From contig CM067373.1 in NCBI GenBank assembly GCA_034401795.1, positions 92,265,624 to 92,329,623 of the forward strand: a stretch of 64,000 nucleotides of DNA. The letters are read 5' to 3'. Positions within the stretch are counted from its first letter, which is position 1; each line of letters starts with the position of its first letter. This DNA is from Chaetoderma sp. LZ-2023a. Its lineage: Eukaryota > Mollusca > Caudofoveata > Chaetodermatida > Chaetodermatidae. A model generated the notes under the pieces. It was not told the origin of the DNA. It saw nothing but the letters and a program-made list of their open reading frames with translations, and did no database searches. A program made the translations under genes and the position numbers. Shown here one piece after another: positions 43,101-47,561 of the stretch.

Positions 43101-45370
43101 TACTGTTGAATATTTTGAAACTAATTTGACTGGGTGCTGTTGCTGCCACAGGCAGCCAACAGCACCAAGTCAAATTAGTTACAAAATATTCAACAGCTTA
43201 ACTGTAGTTTTCAGGAAATTGATAGTCAAGGCATTCAGAGATCGATCAATCCAAACACGGCGAATTGTGGATGGAGCTTAGCTAGTGATAGGCGGGGCAT
43301 AGGTAAAACTGGAACGGTCCATTGCTGGTATTCTTAGAATTTAAACATGCACTAAGTGTATCGCAATCATGTATCAGTCACATGTTAAGAGTGCAGAATA
43401 TTGGCTGGAATTTAATCAAATTTGTCTTGTCATTTATGCAAGATAACATTTACATCATTACGCTCTATACAAACGTGCGCGTGCCGATTCTCACACACAC
43501 ATGCACGCACGCACACACGCACACACAAGGGTATGGGTAGGGTGGAGGGCAGAAAGTTAAAGTTGCAGAATTCAAACAAATTTGGTGTTAGTTACCCATA
43601 TGATTACGAATTGCGAGACAATGTTTACGATGAGGATGGTGGAGGTGGGAGTGGGTAAGATGGGGGTGGGGACAGAATGTTAAACTCTAGTTAACACATT
43701 CTGATAATATCTTACATCTGATTGGCTGTTATTCTGTGATGATGGTGATATCGAAGCTGGTCTGAAGTCGCTATCATCTTCAATATTGTCATCATCATCA
43801 GTAGTGATTGGTACCGTCTGTAATACAACAAACCAAATAAGCTAATATACACTCTTAAACCGTTCATATCCTCATCACAAGGCAACTATCAAAGACAGAT
43901 TTTGAATATTTTGAAACTAGGCAACAACAACTTCAAGTCAGACAACAGGCCGAAGGAGCTTTTATTGTTCACCTGTAACATAGGTATTGCAACTCGAAAG
44001 GCCATTGCCTATAAATAGAACCCTAAGGTTGTGGCCAGAATTGCAACTAGACCAAGACAGCCGCCAAACACTAAATTTTGATGGATCCACGGCGGGCATA
44101 TGTTTTGACCTATCAACTTCCGTTGAGCAGACATTAATAGCCTTTAGTCCTTAATCATATCTCCCAAATTATGGCCCGATCCGGCCAGCGGTTCTGGAGA
44201 ACCAAAATCCAAGATGGCCACCGGCCAAATTTGTCGATATACTTCCTTTGAACAAATTCAGATTTGAGTTGGCCCATGGAAGTCATGGGTTTTTTTACGT
44301 ATCAACTTCCCCTGAACATGCTTTAATGGCCCCATAGTCCCTAATCATATCTCCCAAATTTCGGCCCGATCCGTGTAGCAGTTCTAGAGAAGTCATTTTC
44401 GCAAAAACTACATCATCCAAGATGGCTGCAAAACTATTTGGCCAATCAAGTTCTCTTGAACATACTTGATTCAGCTCTTGCCCTAGATGATGTTTCATAT
44501 GTTTTGAATCGATCCCCCAAACGGTATTGTAGAATATTTTTAAAGACGTTTCTAAAATTCAGCCAAAATTCAAGATGGCCGCTGGCTAAATTGGCTGATC
44601 AGTTTTGTTTGAACTTGAATCCATATGCCCGAAGGATGCTTCCAGCCAAATACAATTGAAATCAGCACAGTGGTTCTTGAGAACTGGTTTAAAGAAAAAG
44701 CTGACAGATAGACAGACGATGGATGGATGACGGATAACTGCCATGGCATAAGCTCAGATGGCCATTCTGGCCAGTTGAGCTAATAAATGTTGCCATAAGT
44801 TACCTTAACATGCGTGTCTTCACTTTCTGACAACAGAAAACTTGACAATGATGACTCAGAATCTATGGCAGACCGTCTCTGCTCTGCAAACAAAAAAGAA
44901 ATGGGTACAATTTAACAGTAACTATAAATGTGAATGTTATTATCACACTTCCCGCAATGTTTGCTATCTTCTCTCGGCTTGTAAATGGACATTCAGTAAA
45001 AGATTTCTATTTTATCAGCATGTCATAGTTGGATAAATGGAACGTCAAACGTTTTCCTATTTAACTGTTTAATCCCCAAGATTTGCCATGAAAATTGAGA
45101 TTTTTGCTTACTGAATGTCTATTTGCAAGCCAAGATAAATCTGTTTTTAAAGATTTACTACTGGAATGACTGGCTCACTTATCGAGCCAGTCATTCCAAT
45201 GGTAAATTTTCATAAATAGTCTTGTCGTTGTCTGCAAATGGGCATTTCTGAAGACCATTGCAGGTGCAGGTTTTCACAGTATTGGGATAATATCAGAATT
45301 ATCAGCACAGCATAGCAAACAGTATTTCCAATGAGCTTGAGTGAATTAACTACTTACTAGATAAAGCCAT
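1036..45370 (-). CDS. Spliced host gene, 9 exons, 303-aa acidic Ser-rich protein of unknown function
   Basis: Coding segments on the minus strand: 45358-45370, 44804-44883, 43716-43817, 42106-42302, 39769-39869, 37210-37322, 3740-3885, 1363-1406 and 1036-1151. All introns are GT...AG. The segment lengths sum to 912 nt and every junction keeps one open frame, giving 303 codons plus TAA. The ATG at 45370 has an in-frame TAA directly before it. The protein looks disordered: acidic runs near residues 38-46 (DDDDNIEDD) and 174-180 (EDAEEEE), many Ser, and Ser/Thr-Pro sites (ISPSS, STPVKN, FTPIP, FSPRQ). There is no signal peptide, membrane segment or domain that I recognise. Exons 1-7 are strongly supported by phase matching. 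Exons 8-9 have weaker acceptors. Intron 6 is about 33.3 kb, so a missed phase-0 exon there is possible. I cannot name the protein. Confidence 0.72.
1363..1406 (-). CDS. Probable exon 8, residues 251-265
   Basis: 44 nt between an ACACAG acceptor with a weak pyrimidine tract and a good donor (G|GTAAGT). The phase from exon 7 gives Ser and then YFQEGLHFITWNIF, open throughout. Support is the donor, the phase match at both ends and the natural-looking peptide. The poor acceptor tract keeps confidence moderate. Confidence 0.45.
1868..2112. mobile_element. Palindromic MITE, family A
   Basis: Starts TTAACCCTTTAACCCTTGAA and has the central inverted repeat GAATG(A)CTGGCTC/GAGCCAGTCATTC. The right arm is slightly decayed. 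Confidence 0.65.
2230..2640. repeat. Interspersed repeat, family B, with internal palindrome
   Basis: It has an ATGACATCATAATCAA-type segment, then ATTTAATAAACATA, then a near-palindrome (TTGAATATTTTGAAACTAAT ... ATTAGTTTCAAGATATTGAA at 2397-2475), then GTGGGTGGAACTTAGCTA and GGGCATAG. The same order recurs at 5670, 6040, 42950 and 54360. Confidence 0.55.
2673..2909. mobile_element. Palindromic MITE, family A
   Basis: TTAACCCTTTAATGG at the left end and TTAAAGGGTTAA at the right, with a central hairpin around 2790. Similar in length to the other copies (about 235 bp). Confidence 0.7.
3290..3660 (-). repeat. Family-B repeat, reverse orientation
   Basis: The order is the reverse complement of the 2230-2640 copy: GCATTGCCCCGCC, then the palindromic core near 3430-3510, then the TGATGTCAT segment. 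Confidence 0.5.
3740..3885 (-). CDS. Exon 7, residues 203-250
   Basis: 146 nt, acceptor CCTGCAG, donor GTGAGT. It starts in phase 0, as exon 6 requires. It encodes DTPDFTPIPIEKFYTNLDAL, then a Leu/Ala/Val segment, FSPRQS and a Ser/Arg-rich end, and leaves AG for the next codon. It has no in-frame stop and looks like the best-ordered part of the protein. Confidence 0.75.
3999..4013 (+). repeat. G homopolymer run
   Basis: A run of more than 12 G within a GGGGTTGCAGTGGGAGTG context. The segment 3886-5670 otherwise shows only a half copy of the family-B core near 4270-4310 and AT-rich sequence. Confidence 0.6.
5670..6430. repeat. Two adjacent family-B repeats
   Basis: The copies are at about 5670-6040 and 6050-6430. 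Each has the TGATGTCA/CATAATCA segment, TTTAATAAACAT, the palindromic core (the second at 6238-6325, centred on GCTGTTGCTGCC) and GTGGGTGGAGCTTAG. The first is more diverged. Confidence 0.5.
6655..6800. mobile_element. Truncated family-A palindromic MITE
   Basis: The central hairpin GGCTCGATAACCGAGCC and both inner arms are kept. The terminal TTAACCCTTT ends are lost or diverged. Confidence 0.55.
7374..9123 (+). mobile_element. Pearl-like element E1
   Basis: Starts CAAGAGGCCCAAGGGGCC...CTCACCTGG and ends with a hairpin-bearing tail TTGGCCTTTCAGGCAAGG followed by GAGCTAA. The body is built of direct repeats of about 600 bp, themselves made of shorter related blocks each carrying AAGATGGCCNCC. 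A GACGG-rich stretch precedes the tail. Non-coding; inserted in F1. Confidence 0.65.
9136..11410 (+). mobile_element. Pearl-like element E2, head-to-tail with E1
   Basis: It begins 12 bp after the end of E1 with AACAAGAGGCCCAAGGGGCC and ends TTGGCCTTTTAGGCCAGG then GAGCTAA. The body has about four repeats of the ATCATATCTCCCAAATTTCG-type unit, with spacing of roughly 500-620 bp. Confidence 0.65.
11706..12695. mobile_element. TA-flanked non-autonomous DNA transposon (family D)
   Basis: The TIR is C(T/C)GTATTTCGCTTAATAGTA at both ends, flanked by a TA duplication (11704-11705 and 12696-12697). The interrupted F unit rejoins cleanly (TATAGG-TA-ACAATG). The length is 990 bp with no ORF. Target preference suggests the Tc1/mariner group. 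A 5'-truncated relative is at 56711-59739. Confidence 0.7.
13716..13942. mobile_element. Palindromic MITE, family A
   Basis: TTAACCCATTAG at the left and GTTAAAGGGTTAA at the right, with a shortened central hairpin (GCTCGGAGCC). The flank 13016-13715 shows only AT-rich sequence and a TATAATA palindrome near 13662. Confidence 0.65.
13975..14260. repeat. Degraded family-B palindromic repeats
   Basis: Two fragments of the core (ATTATTTTCATAATATTCAAC near 14030 and TTTGTTGCTGC near 14185). Too decayed for clear borders. Confidence 0.35.
14585..14990 (+). mobile_element. Pearl-like relic with GATGG/GACGG microsatellite tail
   Basis: Two direct units contain AAGATGCA(C/T)CCACATACC and GGTGACCATATGTG. 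They are followed by a GGATGGATGGATGAACGGAC-type microsatellite and the tail TTCCCGCGAATTTTTTTTCG. The layout matches the other pearl-like elements; the sequence family is different. Confidence 0.45.
14988..15476 (+). pseudogene. Orphan ORF remnant with Cys/His-rich start
   Basis: Open for about 160 codons in one frame, with a single TAG at 15192-15194. It starts HRNLKPYRCPFCLNQL with C-x2-C, then KCHKNRCPQKGH, a possible zinc-binding segment. The second half is basic (ERTPLHKSVKRVARLAQEI) and ends in VGCFYKCRTQ. It follows a pearl-like relic directly. I do not recognise it. It could be a fragment of a transposon protein or of a processed host gene. There is no other evidence for function. 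Confidence 0.3.
15779..15986. mobile_element. Palindromic MITE, family C
   Basis: TTAACCCTTACCACTCTGAT at the left and ATCAGAGTGGTAATGGTTAA at the right. The central inverted repeat is AATTTGGTGGAAGATG/CATCATCGTCCAACAAAATT. A second copy is at 19320-19556. Non-coding. Confidence 0.65.
15987..17480. other. No gene seen; short CAACATCAACAAATGACGA repeats
   Basis: At about 16620-16690 there are tandem copies of a 19-22 bp GACGACAACATCAACAAAT-type unit. Elsewhere a GGTGGGTGGGGGG stretch occurs near 16770. Nothing coding was recognised. Confidence 0.4.
17490..17820 (+). repeat. Fragment of ~150-bp tandem array (type I)
   Basis: Two to three units with AGTCCAACCACCCTAT, AAAGC(A/G)ATCCTATAAA, GAGTTATCATC and TTTTCAAGATGG. 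They are the same as the larger array at 35105-36440. Confidence 0.55.
18481..18578 (+). repeat. Three 43-bp subterminal repeats with palindromic core
   Basis: The cores CCGTCTAGACGG, CCGTCTGGACGG and CCGTCTGGACGG start exactly 43 bp apart, each preceded by CCTA(C/T)G(A/C)G. They sit just inside the left end of the TTAA element. Transposase-binding sites are a reasonable guess. Confidence 0.6.
19320..19556. mobile_element. Palindromic MITE, family C
   Basis: TTAACCCCTACC at the left and GTGTTAAGGGTTAA at the right. The central arm pair is TTTGGTGGAAGATGTTGCTG/CAGCAACATCATC-like, around a GTAGATAG loop. Confidence 0.6.
19680..20010. repeat. Family-B-like palindromic cores
   Basis: Two diverged cores, GTTGAATATTTTGAGATCGATTGGA near 19705 and GTTGAATATATCGAGTCCAA near 19912. 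The second closes with TTGTCAAAATATACTCAAC. Borders are unclear. Confidence 0.35.
20458..21612 (-). pseudogene. LINE RNase H domain and CCHC-type knuckle
   Basis: Open for 384 codons. RNase H motifs are IYTDGSAKD (Asp), NYRAEVEAL (Glu), FLSDAHSVLEA (Asp) and WIPSHCGVQGNEEADKMAK (His and Asp), so the catalytic set is complete. It is followed by CLCGEAEQTTEHILQCC (C-x-C-x8-H-x3-C), the C-terminal knuckle found in this superfamily. The N-terminal part (MTAAKSHQQNLDRVQNQALR) is the RT-to-RNase H linker and is in frame with it. Confidence 0.85.
21640..22975 (-). pseudogene. LINE reverse transcriptase domain
   Basis: Palm and finger motifs: KKSPGPDGITNEMIQHLG, YRPISLTSCICKTMERII, EQAGFRRYRSTEDQ, motif A FIDLQKEFDKV, RQGVPQGGVLSPTLF, and motif C YADDLVLW with both catalytic Asp. 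A TGA interrupts just after FDKV (about 22250), there is a frame change near 21780, and a TAG follows YLGAV near 21640. Motif A has Glu where Ala is usual. Otherwise the domain is well conserved. Confidence 0.85.
22970..23827 (-). pseudogene. LINE endonuclease, C-terminal part
   Basis: Exonuclease-endonuclease-phosphatase fold: FLIVGDFNSQSQSWGY carries the GDFN motif, followed by TTPDLEF and GGSDHRPVIL with the catalytic SDH. Then comes the linker typical of LINEs (FRKNYRPYWTTEL, KARYLKTKLEAKRR). The first half of the domain, with the N-terminal Asn and Glu, is missing. The frame is lost near 22975, before the RT linker RDTTKLWRLTKALNDEG. The domain would nick target DNA for primed reverse transcription. 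Confidence 0.8.
24012..24196. mobile_element. Palindromic MITE, family A (decayed)
   Basis: CAACCCTTTAATGGTCATG at the left, AAGGGCTAAAG at the right, and a central GAGCCAGTCATTCCAG arm. Slightly shortened. Confidence 0.55.
24400..24680 (+). repeat. Pearl-like relic, two units
   Basis: Direct repeats contain ATATGGG(C/T)AACC(C/G), CACCAAATTT and TTTGGGAG. They end in GATGGATGTACAGATAAGTGG. Only a fragment; no head or tail was found. Confidence 0.35.
25055..25925. repeat. Two family-B-like palindromic cores and microsatellite
   Basis: The cores are at about 25068-25175 (TGGTGAATATTTTGAAACCAA with its complement) and 25845-25925. Between them lie a C-rich run (25431-25450) and CAACAGTCTCAACAGTCTCA triplets near 25556. 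No gene was seen. Confidence 0.4.
25926..27415. other. Unassigned interior and right end of the TTAA element
   Basis: AT-rich DNA without a recognisable ORF. The last ~150 bp carry GCTTATAGGCTAGTTTCTAGC and end GGTAGGGCCCAGAGGG next to TTAA. Confidence 0.35.
29906..30200 (+). repeat. Left ~295-bp terminal inverted repeat
   Basis: It pairs with 32622-32907. The longest conserved blocks include CATTCTGGCAGAAAGCATGA, CCAAGGGAACCCATTC, two AAAATGG(C)(G/C) cores and GATGTCAAATTAAGGGTTTC. One 9-bp length difference lies near the outer end. Confidence 0.8.
30205..30256 (+). repeat. ATT/GTT trinucleotide microsatellite
   Basis: (ATT)n passing into (GTT)n just inside the left TIR of the nuclease element. 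Confidence 0.7.
30496..32394 (+). pseudogene. Decayed XPG/FEN1-like (PIN-fold) nuclease gene with Cys-rich tail
   Basis: The readable frame starts after an acceptor-like AG at 30494-30495, so earlier exons are likely lost or upstream. Numbering below is from Met at 30573. Blocks fit a 5'-nuclease core: VKIIDGAAMMH (Asp209), LDVVWGVYKAGRLK (the usual second Asp appears as Gly256), QDEADGRMLLHA (Asp346, Glu347, Asp349), HATDTDVVVLA (Asp373, Asp375) and FSGCDS (Asp432). The frame shifts near 31880 and continues with FCGIGKKTAWEVW, ERFVVLLYNRTS, ENIPPTSAALLQH and WGQSLYANA. A cysteine-rich tail follows beyond a TGA at 32239-32241 and ends at 32394. There is also a TGA at 30567. From memory, uncharacterised multi-copy invertebrate proteins share these blocks. 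The nuclease activity is inferred. Confidence 0.65.
32290..32394 (+). other. CXC/tesmin-like cysteine cluster at the gene's 3' end
   Basis: In the frame of the second half, after the premature TGA: CACKSNCTARCKCYKS and then PCTQLCSCGAQC. The spacing C-x-C-x3-C-x3-C-x-C-x6-C-x3-C-x-C-x3-C resembles CXC (tesmin/TSO1-type) zinc-binding DNA-contact motifs. Stop TGA at 32392-32394. Confidence 0.55.
32622..32907 (-). repeat. Right ~286-bp terminal inverted repeat
   Basis: Reverse complement of the left repeat over nearly its full length, ending CTACTA next to the TTA target duplication at 32908-32910. Confidence 0.8.
33345..33490 (+). repeat. Fragment of E-type pearl body
   Basis: CCAATATGGCCACCAATCAC, GGTCCACTGCAGAC and TCCCATGAACACATTTTAAT match the body of E1/E2. 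It breaks off after TTAATCATAT. Confidence 0.5.
33903..33975 (-). mobile_element. 3' fragment of a SINE
   Basis: The reverse complement ends AGCGAACGAAAAGAAGAAGA after CACTTACAGGACTGGCGGTA. It is nearly identical to the last 70 bp of the full SINE at 37584-37826. 5'-truncated. Confidence 0.6.
34780..34912. mobile_element. Possible right end of a hAT-like element
   Basis: It ends GTTTGG-type sequence followed by CCGGGCAGCCCTA; its complement AGGGCTGCCCGG resembles the TIR of the hAT at 51437-52885. AACCGATAT motifs recur next to it. No left end or target duplication was found. 33976-34780 is otherwise unassigned. Confidence 0.35.
35105..36440 (+). repeat. ~150-bp tandem array (type I), about nine units
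   Basis: The marker GGAGTTATCATCCGGAAACC recurs about every 110-155 bp (35145 to 36276). Each unit has TTTTCAAGATGGCC, GGTGGCTGG(C/T)GGCCATCTTG, GATTTCGGATCATTGTC and CCCCAGACCTAGTCCAACCA. The AAGATGGCC and GGCCATCTT halves make a short inverted repeat in every unit. Long translations here are by-products of the array. Confidence 0.7.
36490..36640 (+). pseudogene. GIY-YIG-like fragment, probably Penelope-like element
   Basis: It reads NYTVTCDNCDETYVDETGGA then LGLTVKEQK. This matches the usual C-x2-C-x2-YIGETGR-x-L-x-R-x-EH block of Penelope-associated GIY-YIG nucleases, with the first Cys pair kept but Arg and His positions altered. About 45 codons remain and no RT is next to it. A remnant. 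Confidence 0.45.
36751..36940 (+). pseudogene. Possible LINE linker fragment
   Basis: Translation contains THFTIFRKLLHKDKS and LPQYSNPVELDNHFGN. The second block resembles the stretch between endonuclease and RT in CR1/Jockey-like LINEs. Short, isolated and uncertain. Confidence 0.3.
36940..37045 (-). mobile_element. 3'-end fragment of a LINE
   Basis: It shares CATCCTACAGCTGCAAT(T/C)AG and CTTCGCTTTTG(A/C)CCACTGTG with 38290-38370, the 3' end of the LINE fragment in intron 5. A second, very short copy. Confidence 0.5.
37210..37322 (-). CDS. Exon 6, residues 165-202
   Basis: 113 nt, acceptor TGTACAG, donor GTTAGT. It reads SSSTEPVSLEDAEEEEDSL followed by LPSTPVKNLPLDNILSK and ends in phase 0. 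It contains an acidic patch and a Thr-Pro site. The intron after it is the 33.3-kb one that holds most mobile DNA in this window. Confidence 0.75.
37584..37826 (+). mobile_element. Full-length SINE with 13-bp target duplication
   Basis: It is flanked by AATTGTGGTGTCA at 37571-37583 and 37827-37839. It contains the block GTGTCGTAAGAGGCGACTAA and a B-box-like GGTTCCAGGCC at about 37703. It ends CAGCGAACGAAAAGAAGAAA plus GAAG repeats. The tail matches the 3' end of the RNase H LINE at 20340-23830. Length 243 bp; in intron 5, opposite to the gene's direction. Confidence 0.75.
38290..39130 (-). pseudogene. LINE reverse-transcriptase C-terminal fragment
   Basis: Minus-strand translation carries EYADDVDFIDEEKK (RT motif C with YADD), then TEFTHIYLSTK, CVMKLWIRRSKIPL, DKLIACQCKHLCAITGHRW and GHVLRMPEDTPAQKTLEF. 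The last blocks are the thumb and C-terminal region seen in RTE/CR1-type LINEs (GHVLRM...). Two frame breaks separate the blocks. The 5' part is missing. It sits in intron 5 in the gene's own direction. Confidence 0.7.
39370..39556. mobile_element. Palindromic MITE, family A
   Basis: TTAACCCTTTAACACTGAAA at the left. The arms ATCACTGCAATGACTGGC and its complement are present, and the right end is decayed. Confidence 0.6.
39769..39869 (-). CDS. Exon 5, residues 131-165
   Basis: 101 nt, acceptor CTTCACAG, donor GTGAGT. After one base that completes the Ser codon it reads SYKVIGISANELKEGRSRLK and then a Ser/Thr-rich segment. It ends with one base of an Asp codon completed in exon 6. The frame is open only in the phase demanded by exon 4. 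Confidence 0.75.
39897..40322. mobile_element. Two abutting palindromic MITEs, family A
   Basis: Copy one is 39897-40106, ending GTTAAAGGGTTAA. Copy two starts within that terminal TTAA (TTAACCATTTAATG) and runs to about 40322. One may have used the other's end as its TTAA target. Confidence 0.6.
40540..40846. repeat. Family-B repeat
   Basis: TGACGTCATAATCAATTATG, a TTTACTAAACATTC segment, and a core from TTGAATATTTTGAAACTAAA to TTTCAAATTATTCAACA, followed by CTTACCTGTATAG. Confidence 0.5.
40847..41090. mobile_element. Palindromic MITE, family A
   Basis: TTAACCCTTTAAACATCGAA at the left, the central pair ACTGGAATGACTGG/CCAGTCATTCCAGT, and the right end GAGTGTTAAAAG. Confidence 0.65.
41490..42017. 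mobile_element. Composite of two family-A MITEs
   Basis: It starts TAACACTTTGATGTCAAG and ends GGTTAAAGGGTTAA. Two hairpin centres (near 41745 and 41912) show that two copies are fused or nested. Confidence 0.55.
42106..42302 (-). CDS. Exon 4, residues 66-131
   Basis: 197 nt, acceptor TTCACAG, donor GTAACT. It starts in phase 0 with LSGLVNTSVASIDLTK and ends after AG of a Ser codon completed in exon 5. It contains a highly charged stretch (EKDERDNEGEE) and then the more hydrophobic KQLIYFPPDMDD. It is the longest exon and has no in-frame stop. Confidence 0.8.
42560..43320. repeat. Family-B repeats in intron 3
   Basis: A diverged copy is at about 42560-42740. A good copy is at 42950-43320 with core 43092-43205 (TGACTGGGTGCTGTTGCTGC and its complement). 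The unit ends GATGGAGCTTAGCTAG and GGCGGGGCATAGG. Confidence 0.55.
43490..43530 (+). repeat. CA/ACGC microsatellite
   Basis: CACACACACATGCACGCACG and further CACACG repeats. They give spurious His/Thr-rich reading frames on both sides. Confidence 0.7.
43716..43817 (-). CDS. Exon 3, residues 32-65
   Basis: 102 nt, phase 0 to phase 0, with acceptor TTACAG and donor GTAAGA. It encodes TVPITTDDDDNIEDDSD followed by an SISPSS motif and Asn/Ser-rich sequence. A symmetric exon with an acidic cluster. Confidence 0.75.
43946..44783 (+). mobile_element. Pearl-like element E4 in intron 2
   Basis: A diverged head AACAGGCCGAAGGAGC...TTCACCTGT; body units with ATCATATCTCCCAAATT and CAAGATGGC; a GACAGACGATGGATGG stretch; and the tail GATGGCCATTCTGGCCAG then GAGCTAA. 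A compact copy with two or three units. Confidence 0.6.
44804..44883 (-). CDS. Exon 2, residues 5-31
   Basis: The acceptor is a T-rich tract ending TTTGCAG and the donor is GTAACT. It reads KQRRSAIDSESSLSSF... and ends in phase 0. Two other frames contain stops, and the open one is the frame set by exon 1. A basic QRR sits next to a Ser-rich, acidic stretch. Confidence 0.7.
45061..45275. mobile_element. Palindromic MITE, family A, in intron 1
   Basis: It begins TTAACTGTTTAATCC. The central hairpin GGCTCACTTATCGAGCC and the arms ACTGGAATGACT/AGTCATTCCAAT are clear. The right end is worn. Confidence 0.6.
45358..45370 (-). CDS. Exon 1 coding part (MALS + 1 nt)
   Basis: It encodes Met-Ala-Leu-Ser plus the first base of a Lys codon, then a GTAAGT donor. 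TAA in the same frame immediately precedes the ATG, which fixes this start. Two upstream ATGs on the leader (ATGACGCG, ATGTGCGG) are in other frames: the first stops at once, and the second would meet a stop in exon 2. The transcription start was not identified. Confidence 0.6.
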
Positions 45371-45389
45371 TTAGTTCTTCCGCACATCA

Positions 45390-46600
45390 CGCGTCATTGG
45401 CAGTGTTCCGAAATAAGGATTTCTAAAGATAATCTACCCACTTGCTGAATCAAATGTTCAAACCAAGTAGAAGTGTGGAAAAAACTTTTAAATTGTTTGA
45501 ACTGTGATGCAAACTGAATGCAATGATGATATAAAACAAATCTGTAATCTTTCATTGTTTCATTGGGATTGGATCAGCCCTTGATAAATTATAAGTCCAT
45601 TGAAAAGCTAACATTCTTCTAATTCTTGGTCCACAATAAACTAAATTTAAACCCTGTAAAAATATGGAAAAGATTTTAAAATCATTTCAATTATGATTGA
45701 GACTGGATGCAATGATGGCATAGATCAACTATGCAAAGTTTTATTAGGATAGGTCCTTCATAAACTAAAGGTTCATTGAAAAACTTAACATTTATCTAAT
45801 TCTTGCTGCAAAATAATCTAAGTCCAAACCCCCTAAAAACATGGAAAAAATTTGAAAATCATTTCATTTATGATGGAGACTGGATGCAATGATGGTATAT
45901 ATCAACGCTCTAAATTTTAATTAAGATTGGTTAAGTCCTTGATGACTCAAATGGCCATTTAAAAACCGTACCATTTACGTAATTCATCTCACGACGAACA
46001 TCGCACGCCGGACGTCATTTGGATCGATATGTTGAGATCCACCACTTCACTATGGCCTCGACAAAAATTATTTATTAGATCAGGTTAATCATTTTTTTAC
46101 AATTAGATTAACACAAGCTTGAGATTCAATTATAGGACTAGGACTGCATTTGGCTCGAGAATCTAGCCAGGCATGTTTTTGTTGTTGTCTTGGTAATTTG
46201 TATCCAAGATTAATCCCATAGTGATGGGCATTTTATTCAGATCGGATAAGCCATTGATGATGTGAATGTCTATTAAAAAACTAAGATTTCTCTAATTCTT
46301 GCTGCTTACAGAAATAAACCAAACTCTGGAAAAAAGTTTCAAATTCATTTTCATTATGACGCAGACTGAATGCATTGATGGGTAGAGAAAAAATCTGTTC
46401 AGTTTTATTGAGACCAGTTAAGCCCTTGTTGAATTAAATGCCTAATGAAACATTTTAATATTCTTCTAATTCTTGGTGCATGCTGGACGAGGCACTGGAC
46501 GAGGCACAGCATTTAGATGGCTATGTCGAGAGCTATCCCGTGCATCGCATCGGGCTCGACAATAAGCCATATTTACTTAACGCTCTTGAATAATGCTGAA
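45390..46600 (+). repeat. Tandem array type L over the presumed 5' flank of the host gene
   Basis: Units of about 170-190 bp contain TGAATGCAATGATG, AGTTTTATTGGGATTGG, CATTCTTCTAATTCTTGGTG and AAAATATGGAAAA. Two short CACGCCGGACG/GGCTCGACAATAAGCC blocks (45990-46070, 46485-46570) look like worn ends. No promoter motif was recognised. Confidence 0.5.
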
Positions 46601-46683
46601 CTTAAAATCTGTATAATATATATACATAGCATAGCGAGAATAATGTATAATAAACGAAATCCCGGATTTCGGTTTGCACGAGA

Positions 46684-46860
46684 GAGTCGATACTTACCTC
46701 CCTAATGCTCTGTGATATTTCCTAAATATCAACCTTCACTCAATATAACTAGGATTTTAAAAGAAAGGTGCCCCTACTGGGCAGGGGAGTCAGCTGTCAG
46801 TCCACAGGAAGCCAGCCCCAAATTCGCACATGTGCAGACTGACACTTCCTCGACTTGTAC
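46684..46860 (+). repeat. Left inverted terminal repeat of the DIRS-like fossil
   Basis: It matches the complement of 54120-54300, including TACTTACCTCCCTAA, CCTAAATATC, AGAAAGGTGCCCCTACTGGG and TTCGCACATG. Confidence 0.7.
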
Positions 46861-47537
46861 GATTGGCTGACACATGCAACTAACTAGCCTGAAGACCGAG
46901 CCTCTGTGGGGCGGAGAGGATGGGTCCATGTTAGGGAGGTAATTATCAACCCTCTTGTGGAAAAAGAAATCTGTGACTTCATTTATTAGACTTCAAGAGT
47001 ATACTTACCTCTCTAACACTATGATATTGCCAGAATTCGTAAGTGAATTCGGCGGGAGGGAGGTGAGGTCAAAAGACCAGCTCATCCCAAGCTCTTTTTG
47101 CATATGAGGCACGAACATTTGAAATTGTGAAAAATACAACCAGGAATGATTTGAACATCGGCTAACACCACCGATGGTTGAGAGTAATGATCGTATGTCA
47201 AATGCGCTCCCCCCGCCCCTCCTTTGGGAAAGGAGAAGCTATGACCTCAATGTCCCGTACGCTCTCGAGGTACAAGTACTAATGTAATATAGGACATCGG
47301 AAGAAAGGGCTTCTTTCCGTATACTCTCAGGAAATGAACCACATAATATACGAACCATCACCATATTAGAACAATGGTAACATAACGAAAACAAAACTTA
47401 AACAAGACTGACCTTGAAATTCTTTTGCCGTGGACATCAACTTCCCAATGGTGAAGAAAAAAGTAACATGGATAAGTGGTTGTTTCCATTACTAAAATGT
47501 GCTGTATATAAACAGCGAGAAAACCATATCATCTATA

Positions 47538-47561
47538 CACCTGTGCAAAAGTTAAGCACCA
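47538..47561 (+). repeat. Tc1 left TIR
   Basis: CACCTGTGCAAAAGTTAAGC plus CACC-A, identical to the complement of the right TIR. TA precedes it. Confidence 0.9.

Noticed and set aside
43322-43658. Two overlapping plus-strand ORFs with His/Thr-rich stretches
   Set aside because: They are created by the CA/ACGC microsatellite and lie in intron 3.
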